Positions 12,074 to 19,283 of a stretch of DNA of 64,000 bases are shown piece after piece; position 1 is the first letter of the stretch; every line of letters begins with the position of its first letter. The DNA comes from Siphonodentalium dalli. Its lineage: Eukaryota; Mollusca; Scaphopoda; Gadilida; Siphonodentaliidae. Both the position numbers and the translations under genes were made by a program. The notes below the pieces were generated by a model. The model searched no databases, was not told the origin of the DNA, and was given only the letters and a program-made list of their open reading frames with translations. The stretch lies in assembly GCA_032622095.1 (NCBI GenBank), contig CP136061.1, positions 234,980,944-235,044,943 of the forward strand, given 5' to 3'.

Positions 12074-12739
12074 ATGGGGTCAACTAACCATAGCGCCATA
12101 CCATTTGAACCTTGTTCTAGTATTTGCATCAATGGGCCGACTGGTTCTGGTAAGACGAGATGGGTCTACAGATTCCTACAAAATCGTAGTGGAATGTATT
12201 CTAGAGATCCACCTAAGAAAATAATGTACTGTTACGGTATTTATCAAAATTTCTATGATGAAATTGAATCATCAATCGAAAATTTGGTCATGCATCAAGG
12301 ATTACCTACCCAAACAGAAATCGAAGAATTTGCTGATGGTAAACATAATATGTTAATATTAGACGACTTGATGCATCGTATTATTGACCAAAAAGAGATT
12401 GAATTACTATTTACGCAGCAAACTCATCATCGCTGTCTTTCGGTGTTATTTATTTCACAAAATTTATACGCACAAGGCAAGGCGGCGAGAACTATAGCCT
12501 TAAACACGTGGTATCTAATTTTATTCAAAAATTTGAGGGATGGATCACAAATTTCCACATTCGGTAGACAATTGTATCCCGGTAAATCTAAAGTACTCAT
12601 TGATGCATACAAGGATTGTATGAAGAAACCATTTGCGTATCTTATAATAGATATGTCCCCTCACACTGAGGATAAATACAGACTACGAACAGACGTATTT
12701 CCCAACCAAGACCCTATAATTTACGTACCTACCACGTAA
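12074..12739 (+). CDS. Polinton DNA-packaging ATPase (A32/FtsK-HerA family)
   Basis: 221 aa, intact. The Walker A motif GPTGSGKT lies at residues 22-29 after a short strand (SICIN), and the Walker B strand MLILDDLM lies at about residues 94-101. A following LFISQNLYAQGK segment and a FKNLRDGSQI segment are typical of the genome-packaging ATPases of Polintons and related dsDNA viruses. It would hydrolyse ATP to move DNA into a capsid. The start at 12074 is the first ATG of the frame and gives the usual N-terminus just before the P-loop. It is the first gene of the rightward cluster, followed 37 bp later by a small conserved ORF. Confidence 0.93.
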   Translation: MGSTNHSAIPFEPCSSICINGPTGSGKTRWVYRFLQNRSGMYSRDPPKKIMYCYGIYQNFYDEIESSIENLVMHQGLPTQTEIEEFADGKHNMLILDDLMHRIIDQKEIELLFTQQTHHRCLSVLFISQNLYAQGKAARTIALNTWYLILFKNLRDGSQISTFGRQLYPGKSKVLIDAYKDCMKKPFAYLIIDMSPHTEDKYRLRTDVFPNQDPIIYVPTT

Positions 12740-12776
12740 TAAGGGGACAGTATCGGAGCTGAGTCGCGACGATAAA

Positions 12777-13100
12777 ATGAGTCGATTATTACGTAAGGAG
12801 TTAAATTTTGTCAGAATATTGTCATCAACCCAATCAAGATCTCAACGAAATGCATTATTGACATCGATAACTAATAATCAGTTGAAAGTTCTGGTTGAAA
12901 TTACGATCAATTTACTACATGAAATTTTAACAGTTACAGTTCAACAAAAAGCTAAATTACGGCGCTATAAATCATTTTATATATTATTGGGTGATAAATC
13001 TGTGAGTTTGTTGAGGAAAAGAAAAAGTGTCATTAATCACTCCCCCGCCATTGCTTTGATGTTGAACATCGTTGAACCTAAGTTGAAACAGTTTTTGTGA
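12777..13100 (+). CDS. Small basic conserved Polinton protein
   Basis: 107 aa, Lys/Arg-rich. The central part (NQLKVLVEITINLL, then KAKLRRYKSFYILLGDKSV) resembles a short protein that commonly accompanies animal Polinton capsid genes; its family name is not certain to me. The C-terminal 20 residues are hydrophobic and amphipathic, so a membrane-active or DNA-condensing role is conceivable. The stop overlaps the next start as TGATG (13098-13102), a compact viral arrangement. Identity comes from general resemblance and position. Confidence 0.65.
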   Translation: MSRLLRKELNFVRILSSTQSRSQRNALLTSITNNQLKVLVEITINLLHEILTVTVQQKAKLRRYKSFYILLGDKSVSLLRKRKSVINHSPAIALMLNIVEPKLKQFL

Positions 13101-13480
13101 TGGAGTCTGTGAAGAAAACTGTTTTGATCCCGTATGAAAGATATATGATGTACACAGAAAAAAGTGAACTCAAAAAAGTTTCATCGGAGCCTAATATTGA
13201 ACACAGCGACATCTTGGCAAACAATAGTAGCCATTCTGACGAAATGAATAAAGAAAGGGACCCGGTGAATAATCAGATTGTTAATACAGTTCAAGCGACT
13301 GAACCTCAGGAGGCAATCGAAAAATCAGGAGTTAACACATCTAATAATACATCGAAAAAGACACACACTAAACAAAGAAAAAAGAAAATAAGAGAGATTA
13401 AGCGTGAAATATCTAGACCTCCGGGTATAATCGCCGGTAGACTGACGAAGATAAAGAAGAAACGGTGGATATCACTGTGA
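13100..13480 (+). CDS. Charged low-complexity Polinton protein, function unknown
   Basis: 126 aa from the ATG at 13100, which overlaps the previous stop by one base. The N-terminus VLIPYERYMM is followed by a polar, Asn/Ser/Glu-rich linker. A strongly basic tail (KKTHTKQRKKKIREIKRE, then RPPGIIAGRL, then KKKRW) suggests nucleic-acid binding or a nuclear localisation signal. I do not recognise a catalytic domain. It lies between the small basic protein and the integrase, 5 bp before the integrase ATG. A minor virion or core protein is possible; that is inference. Confidence 0.65.
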   Translation: MESVKKTVLIPYERYMMYTEKSELKKVSSEPNIEHSDILANNSSHSDEMNKERDPVNNQIVNTVQATEPQEAIEKSGVNTSNNTSKKTHTKQRKKKIREIKREISRPPGIIAGRLTKIKKKRWISL

Positions 13481-13485
13481 ACAAT

Positions 13486-14595
13486 ATGGCCGATTGGAAA
13501 GATTATTTGAGTTCTATTTATTTTAATCCGGGTTACCCCGCATCGTACTCAGGAGCTACAAAGTTGCATCAGACTGTAAAATCTGAAAATAAGCACATCA
13601 TTTCCAAGCGCGAGATTGTGGCGTGGCTACAAAATCATGAAAGTTATTCCCTAACAAAAAGTGTTAGACGAAAATTCCCGAGGTCTCGTGTTATTGTAAA
13701 CGCTTCTGACAGTCAATGGGATGGAGACCTCATGGATATGAATGATGTTTCCAAAGACAATGACAATTACACGTACGTGTTAATAATGATTGACATTTTT
13801 TCTAGGAAGCTATGGTGCGATGCTATAAAGAGAAAAACTGCAATTAATGTGATCAATGCTATGAAACATATATTTGAAGGTGGAAGAACCCCTCGCCTCC
13901 TCCGAACGGACCGTGGTTTGGAATTCACAAACAAACGGGTCAAAAGTTACCTTAAGGGTCTTCATATATCTCAAATTTTTACGCGAAACGAAACAAAAGC
14001 AAATTATTCGGAACGGGCCATAAAAACTATAAAGCAGAAGATTTCACGTTATATGATAAAGCATAATAATGCTAGATATATCGACATTCTACTAGATATT
14101 GTGAAAAGTTATAACCATACCATAAATCGTTCGTTGGGTACCACCCCTGACTCAATAACTGTTGAGAATGAAGATGAGTCTCGCCTTGATCAGTGGTTAA
14201 TAAGACAGAAGGTAGGTGTTAAAAGTAAATTGAAGAAAAAGTTCAAATACAATGTAAATGATATCGTTAGAATATCACACACCAAAGCAGTTTTTGACCG
14301 AGAATATTCTCAGAAATGGACTGGAGAGTTGTTCAAAGTGACTAAGAAGTTTTACAGGCAGAACATACCTGTGTATACATTGACAGATTTCTTGGATGAA
14401 GCCATTGAGGGCGCTTTCTACGAGTCAGAACTTCAAAGGGTGCGCGTTGATGACGATACAGTTTACAGAATAGATAAAATTGTCAAAAAGAGGAAACGAA
14501 AGGGTCAAACTGAAGTCATGGTGCACTGGCATTCATGGCCTGACAAATTTAATTCATTGATTTTAGAGTCCGATGTCGCCAGATATCAAAATTAA
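13486..14595 (+). CDS. Polinton rve-family integrase with C-terminal chromodomain
   Basis: 369 aa from the ATG at 13486 (MADWKDYL), intact. The N-terminal region contains a helical part (LHQTVK..ISKREIVAWLQNH). The DDE core shows WDGDLMDM (first Asp), LLRTDRGLEF (second Asp in a DRGxEF box) and ANYSERAIKT (Glu, about 33 residues after the second Asp). The C-terminus has YRIDKIVKKR followed by VMVHWHSWPDKFNSLI, a chromodomain-like module that may steer integration to chromatin. It inserts element DNA and generates the 6-bp duplication seen here. It shares 23 bp with the next ORF start. Confidence 0.93.
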   Translation: MADWKDYLSSIYFNPGYPASYSGATKLHQTVKSENKHIISKREIVAWLQNHESYSLTKSVRRKFPRSRVIVNASDSQWDGDLMDMNDVSKDNDNYTYVLIMIDIFSRKLWCDAIKRKTAINVINAMKHIFEGGRTPRLLRTDRGLEFTNKRVKSYLKGLHISQIFTRNETKANYSERAIKTIKQKISRYMIKHNNARYIDILLDIVKSYNHTINRSLGTTPDSITVENEDESRLDQWLIRQKVGVKSKLKKKFKYNVNDIVRISHTKAVFDREYSQKWTGELFKVTKKFYRQNIPVYTLTDFLDEAIEGAFYESELQRVRVDDDTVYRIDKIVKKRKRKGQTEVMVHWHSWPDKFNSLILESDVARYQN

Positions 14596-15062
14596 TAAGA
14601 GTAAGCTATCCACGGGAACCATTACAATCATGGATAATAGAACAGGTACCTTGACGAATATGTTTCAAACAGAGCGCAGTCGTCTACATATGAATCTCCT
14701 TAAATGGATAGGAATTACTATTATGGCAATAACTCTGTCACTACCATTTATTTTAGTTCCAAAGAAGATACCGCGTGAGCCGGGGACTATGAATTACTTC
14801 ATACGAATGAGTCACACCCCCATTATTACGAACAACACCCTGTGGTTTCGTGAAAAAGTGGGCAATACCCTCAAACATTACGGTAACAGTCTGTAATAAT
14901 CAAGGGCACATTTATACAGACATTAGGCTAGTTGTGAATAACACTCTGACGATTATAAGTATTCCGTATAACAAGTGGTCTGACTTCAAGTATATATTCA
15001 GTGATGTTGATAAAACTATAAGAGAAGAGATGAATATTGATTCTCTTTTGAAAAAAAATTAG
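14573..15062 (+). pseudogene. Membrane-anchored PC4-like protein, split by a frameshift
   Basis: The first frame (14573-14896) has a hydrophobic segment at about residues 43-63 (WIGITIMAITLSLPFILV), predicted to span a membrane. The second frame (from about 14850 to 15062) carries GHIYTDIRLVV and later KWSDFKYIFSDVDKTIREE, which match the conserved IRE and W..LK..I.DID parts of PC4/Sub1 single-strand DNA-binding domains. The two frames meet around the AAAAAG run at 14853-14858, so a one-base indel probably separates parts of one gene. Alternatively these are two overlapping ORFs. No start codon other than GTG is seen for the second. Confidence 0.5.
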
Positions 15063-15073
15063 AAACTAGTCAT

Positions 15074-15504
15074 ATGGATAATTATTATCTGTACCTGACA
15101 AGCGACGATTACATTGATAAATATCCAGATAATCGTCCTCTCGACTTCACAATAGAGTTACCTGGTGTATTAATATTGGAAGGAACGTGGTTATGTTGTT
15201 TGAAAGACATAAATATAACTGATCATATAGACACGGATTTATTATATATTATACATATGCGGAGAATCAATAGCTTGTGACACATCATCCCCGATCCTCA
15301 GGGTTATAAAGAGCGACACACGTGATACGGGTGATTGGCAGAGTTTTGAGGACTCATTCTACATAAACGTAAGGCAGGATAAACTTCAGCGTCTCAGGAT
15401 TTTTATAAGAGGCGATAAACTTTCTAAAATAAATGCAGAAAAAAGAGTGACTTGTACACTACATTTGAAGAAACATGTCGATCACGTATATTCCAACCGA
15501 TATT
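15074..15504 (+). pseudogene. Putative Polinton penton (minor capsid) protein, frameshifted
   Basis: The first frame (15074-15280, 68 aa) starts MDNYYLYLTSDDYIDKYPDN and continues with DFTIELPGVLILEGTWL. This pattern (Y-L-S..PDN..DF..ELP..L.GxW) is typical of the small capsid protein next to the hexon gene in animal Polintons. The remainder lies in another frame from about 15258 to a TGA at 15502-15504 and includes WQSFEDSFYIN and a RGDKLS stretch. The break falls in AT-rich sequence around 15240-15260. The reading tail overlaps the start of the next gene by 30 bp. Penton assignment is by resemblance and location. Confidence 0.55.
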
Positions 15505-15792
15505 GAAAAGTGGAGAAAACATTTCAGGGACATGATTAATGGGAAGTTAACGCCAGATAATGAGGGTCGCTACTTTATTGACAGAACTCAAAATAGTGAT
15601 AGTGAAGAAGACGTTCTAAAACCACATATTAACGTAGTGACGCCCGTCGCACAAGCGATTGAAATGGCTAAGGCCGAAGTTGCAGAAAATAAGTTGACAC
15701 ACGCACGTAAAGCGTCCAAAAAAACCAATAAGAGAGTGTTAGCTAGCGGTTTGGCTAATAATACTAAGAAAGTGAAAACTATATTCGATTAG
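15475..15792 (+). CDS. Small conserved ORF upstream of the capsid gene
   Basis: 105 aa, intact. It has an N-terminal segment with DIEKWRKHFRDMINGKL, an acidic middle (SDSEEDV), a helical basic stretch (QAIEMAKAEVAENKLTHARK) and a Lys-rich tail ending KVKTIFD. A short W..HF..M..GK protein just ahead of the capsid gene is recurrent in invertebrate Polintons as I know them. Its role is unknown; a scaffold or core protein is possible. It ends 8 bp before the capsid ATG. Confidence 0.65.
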   Translation: MSITYIPTDIEKWRKHFRDMINGKLTPDNEGRYFIDRTQNSDSEEDVLKPHINVVTPVAQAIEMAKAEVAENKLTHARKASKKTNKRVLASGLANNTKKVKTIFD

Positions 15793-15800
15793 CCAAAATC

Positions 15801-17063
15801 ATGAATGAATACAGAGAGTACCATTCCGATAAATTGGCATTATTTGAATCGCCGGCGGTTGACAGTGGAATACAATCGACAGAATGGATAAATTACAGGC
15901 CCGTGAATCAACTGACAGACACTGCAGCTTTGGAGTTCAATATTCCCGCCATGGCCACAACCTACATGGACCTCAAACGCACATTGCTACTTCTCAAACT
16001 CAAAATAACCAAGCAAGATGGTTCGGCTCTAACCGTTAATGACGATGTGGGTCTGATAAATGCACCCCTACATTCAATATTTTCGCAGGTCGATTTGAAT
16101 ATACAGCAAGTTCCCGTGAGTCAAGTCGGGCCGAATTATCCATACAAAGCATATTTCGATGTACTCTTAGAAACTGAACGTAAGGAACAGCTACATGGAC
16201 AAGCATTCGAAAAGGACACGGCAGGTGGTATGGACCTGGCAGATTCGAAAAGCGGGAAATCTGGCCTGTATTACAGGTCCAAAACAACCCGTACTAGTCA
16301 AATAATGGATATTATGGGATCAATTCAGCTTGACTTCTTCCAACAGGACAAATTACTACTAAATGGTCTCCCGCTCACGTTAAAATTCTGGCAGACAAGA
16401 GATGTTTTTAGACTGATGTATACGGGAACCACTGAGACATACAAGTTGAAAATACAGGAAGCTAATTTGAGACTAGCGACTGTGAAAGTTAACCCGGGTG
16501 TATTACTCAGTCATACTGAGTCACTCAAGAAAAGGAATGCGTGTTATCCTTTTTCAAAATCTATTATAAAGTCGTATACAGTGTCAAAAGGTGCATTCAG
16601 TTTGGGAGAAGATAATCTATTTCAAGGAGACGTACCTAGTAGCTGTATTATTGGCTAAGTATCATCAAAGGCTGAAAGCGGTTCACGCGATAAGAACCCG
16701 TTCAACTTTGCGACTTTTGGATGCAACTTCGTCGGATTTTACGTCAACGGGCAGTCTATGCCCGCCCAAGCACTACAACCGAACTTTACCAGTAAGGAAA
16801 ATGTAGAAGCTTACAATACGATAATAAAAGATGTGAAACGAAAAGCCGTTCATATTACTTATGAGGATTATGCGAAAGGTTATTGCATATATAGGATAAA
16901 CCCGCAAGGAATTAATCACGATAGAGTCATACCTCAGAAAGGTCACACACGCCTTGAGATTAAATTCTCATCGGCTTTAAAAGACAATTGTACGGTAATT
17001 GTTTATGCCAAATTTCCTGCCGCTCTCAAAGTTGACGAGAGTCGTAAAGTTTGCATTGAATAA
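15801..17063 (+). pseudogene. Polinton major capsid protein (F54H12.2-like), one in-frame stop
   Basis: 421 codons in a single frame, interrupted only by TAA at 16656-16658 (codon 286). The sequence before it (NEYREYHSDKLALFESP, then LEFNIPA, then NQVPVS-type sheets and DLADSKSGKSGLYYRS) and after it (NPFNFATFGCNF, YVNGQSMPAQALQPNF, RLEIKFSSALKDNCTVIVYA) matches the family annotated as uncharacterized protein F54H12.2 in animals, which is the hexon-type double jelly-roll capsid protein of Polintons. It would form the icosahedral shell. The break is a substitution-type nonsense codon, not an indel. As read the protein is truncated by one third. Confidence 0.85.
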
Positions 17064-17476
17064 TGCATACACGCGGACTCATGAGGGCGATAAATAGTTT
17101 CACAAACCATAATGAGATGTTTGTCCCATAGACAAATTACCTCTTTATATCCAATATCCCCGGATGTATATAGTTAACACTGACGAGAGTAGCCAACCTG
17201 GACGCCACTGGACACTTTGAATATGTCGAGCGTATCGACGCAGTCGAACGCGTGTCTGTTTGACATTATCAGAACGCCCGTTAACACATATTTTACCAGT
17301 GCTAAACACGAGACAACATCCACCGAATTTAGAATGTTTCCATACAACTCCGCTAAACTTTTTGGAATTGTATTCAATGTTCGAGCAGCCGAGTGTCAAA
17401 TCCCTTAGATTAATAGAACAGTTCAAATCTGCAGAACATACGACATTAGTTATTCGTAGCATCATAGGAGTAATGT
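17064..17476. other. Intergenic region after the capsid gene
   Basis: A 61-codon plus ORF from the ATG at 17223 to 17408 and an overlapping frame to 17484 have no recognisable motif. The adenovirus-type protease that many Polintons carry would be expected about here, but I see no His/Asp/Cys arrangement supporting it. Confidence 0.35.
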
Positions 17477-18088
17477 TTAGATGAATGTCTGCATCCGGTT
17501 AATCAAACATGTTCTATCACCGTTGGGGCAGCATTCCATACATCTTAAAGATCCTTCCTGGTTTTGGTGATCGTCGGTCAAATAGCACTGCACAGTCTGA
17601 TCAATTTCAGGAATATTAGCACACAGGACGAATATAGCTCCAGCTAGTTCTTCAAATTGGTCGAATGTCAGAGATATTCCGTATTTGGTTGCACACAAAT
17701 CATCTGAATGTTCAGGCAGCCAATACCTGCGAATGTCAACACGTGGGATGCCGCTCTTTATAGTAATGAAGAAATTCCCACCGATATGACGTCTCATGAA
17801 TACATCGGATTCCCCGGTACGATAACTGACCACTTCGTGATGTATATCTGATAGGTAAGATTTCAACTCTTTGAATCTCCTTAGATTTAATGTTATTCCA
17901 GATTTTGTCGGAAATTTTTGGCCTGCATAACCTTCACCGCACTCTCTTATGTGGATATACAAGTTTCCCAGGAATCGACCGTCAAATAGGAAAATGTCAT
18001 TTCCTAATGGGACTAAGCATTGTGGATGGAACGCTCTCTCGTTGGTTTCATTACGTTGGTTTCTTTCAACATCGGCTTGATCAGTCAT
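17477..18088 (-). CDS. Protein with two PC4/Sub1-like domains
   Basis: 203 aa, intact. Two successive modules fit the PC4 pattern (strand, IREY, basic linker, KxGIxL, then W/F..L helix): first LYIHIREC..FPTKSGITLNLRRFKEL at about residues 43-78, second VDIRRYW..CATKYGISLTFDQFEEL at about residues 113-148. A Cys-rich tail (CMECC, then C) could bind metal. PC4 domains bind single-stranded DNA and act in transcription or replication; in a protein-primed replicon a strand-displacement partner is plausible (inference). It is transcribed leftward, opposite to the capsid gene, and shares its upstream region with the F-box-like gene. Confidence 0.7.
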   Translation of the reverse strand: MTDQADVERNQRNETNERAFHPQCLVPLGNDIFLFDGRFLGNLYIHIRECGEGYAGQKFPTKSGITLNLRRFKELKSYLSDIHHEVVSYRTGESDVFMRRHIGGNFFITIKSGIPRVDIRRYWLPEHSDDLCATKYGISLTFDQFEELAGAIFVLCANIPEIDQTVQCYLTDDHQNQEGSLRCMECCPNGDRTCLINRMQTFI

Positions 18089-18164
18089 TTTTTATTTGAA
18101 CCTGGAAAATAAGAAAACAAACATTACTTATCAGTTACACACCGGGAGTACAAAGTCCGAAAGG

Positions 18165-18360
18165 AGTCCGCCCGCCATGTGGGTCCGCCCGCCCCCGCCC
18201 TGGAGGGTCCGCACTGGGGGGTCCGCCTGCCCGCCCTGGGGGTTCGCCCGCCCCCGCCCTGGAGGGTCCGCACTGGGGGGTCCGCCCGCCCCCGCACTGG
18301 GGGGTCCGCACTGGGGGGGGGGGTCCGCCTGCCAGCCAGGGGGCCCGCCCCTCCCTCGCA
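18165..18360. repeat. GC-rich minisatellite between divergent Polinton genes
   Basis: About 195 bp of almost pure G/C in an AT-rich element, built from variants of GGGTCCGC, CCGCCC and CTGGAGGG in tandem (several near-identical units). Long Pro/Gly/Ala-rich ORFs cross it on both strands (18096-18370) but these are compositional artefacts. It lies in the shared upstream region of the PC4-like gene and the F-box-like gene and could affect both. Confidence 0.85.
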
Positions 18361-18404
18361 TACTCAATAAGAATAAGAAAATTGAGTCATTGAGTCAGTT
18401 CATT

Positions 18405-18965
18405 ATGGAGAGAATACTACCCGCAGAAATACTGGAGAAAATATTCAATCAGCTAGTTGACATGTCAACTATAAATCCAGAAATAAAAAAACAACTACTA
18501 CACAATTGGTTTATAAGAGAAATTAAAATAATACTGAAGAATATAGATGAAGGATATTTTCCTGTACAGCGATTGAAATCTTTGATTGCGAGGTCTGAAT
18601 TTGAAACTGATTTCTTACAGGATATATTGAATCAAATGTTTTCGAATCGCTGGGTATTTAGAGGCGTTCCTAAAAACAAAATACATGACATTCGTGAACT
18701 TATTGGAGATAACTTTGTGAGATTTGCAGAATACCGAGACTGGGTTTTCAATCAGAGAAGTTTTGAAGAAGTAACAATAATGCACGGATATATCATTCTC
18801 CGTGAACCGTGTACACTGTTCACGATTGAACAAATACTTAACAGAGGCATGATTTTGGATTACATTTCTACAAGTAAATCGAAATATATTTCAGAATTAG
18901 AGAATGAACTAATATGGTCATTCGGAATAATCTGGAATTATGGTGACTCTTCGTTGAGAAAATAA
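18405..18965 (+). CDS. F-box-like protein
   Basis: 186 aa from the ATG at 18405; the longer upstream frame is discarded because it translates the GC-rich repeat. The N-terminus MERILPAEILEKIFNQLVD fits the start of an F-box (LPxEIL.KIF..L), which would bind Skp1 of an SCF ubiquitin ligase. The rest is helical (LKSLIARSEFETDFLQDIL, WVFRGVPKNKIHDIRELIG) without a recognised repeat domain. A captured host-interaction gene is a reasonable reading but rests on a short motif. It is the last rightward gene, ending about 400 bp before the 3' end of the polymerase gene. Confidence 0.55.
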   Translation: MERILPAEILEKIFNQLVDMSTINPEIKKQLLHNWFIREIKIILKNIDEGYFPVQRLKSLIARSEFETDFLQDILNQMFSNRWVFRGVPKNKIHDIRELIGDNFVRFAEYRDWVFNQRSFEEVTIMHGYIILREPCTLFTIEQILNRGMILDYISTSKSKYISELENELIWSFGIIWNYGDSSLRK

Positions 18966-19015
18966 AAAAAACATATTTGTTTTTTGGTTTAAGACCGATA
19001 TAATATTATAAGTAT

Positions 19016-19025
19016 AAAGAGCGTT
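19016..19025 (+). promoter_or_regulatory. AAAGAGCGTT motif, convergent junction
   Basis: TATAAAGAGCGTT, same 10-mer as in both TIRs and the polymerase intron. No downstream rightward gene follows, so a promoter role here is doubtful. Confidence 0.3.
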
Positions 19026-19199
19026 AAGACTGTACTGGAGGTAAATGCAATGATAGAAAAACAACTAATTCATAACTAACCTGTATAGAATGCTTCACAC
19101 ACAGTATAGGACTAACGAATTTGTAAATGTGAACTGGATTGGGTAGCATTTTATAGATCGAAAAAATGGACACCGTGGATAAATTGACCAATGACTGCC

Positions 19200-19283
19200 A
19201 TCGGATTATAGTAATACGTGTTCAGGCACGCTCGATGTTATCTAACATCGAACGTGTCTGAATACGCCTTAGTATAATCCGAT
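19200..19283. repeat. Long hairpin (about 41-bp arms)
   Basis: ATCGGATTATA at 19200 pairs with TATAATCCGAT ending at 19283; the arms carry several mismatches and meet at GATGTTATCTAACATC. It lies between convergent genes, where it could act in transcript 3' ends or be a scar of an inverted duplication. Function unknown. Confidence 0.75.

Noticed and set aside
13465-13485. Integrase start at 13465
   Set aside because: That codon is GTG inside the previous gene; the ATG at 13486 lies 5 bp after the previous stop and gives a sensible N-terminus.
18096-18404. Long N-terminal extension of the F-box-like ORF
   Set aside because: It translates the GC-rich minisatellite into Pro/Gly/Ala; the ATG at 18405 after the repeat gives the F-box start.
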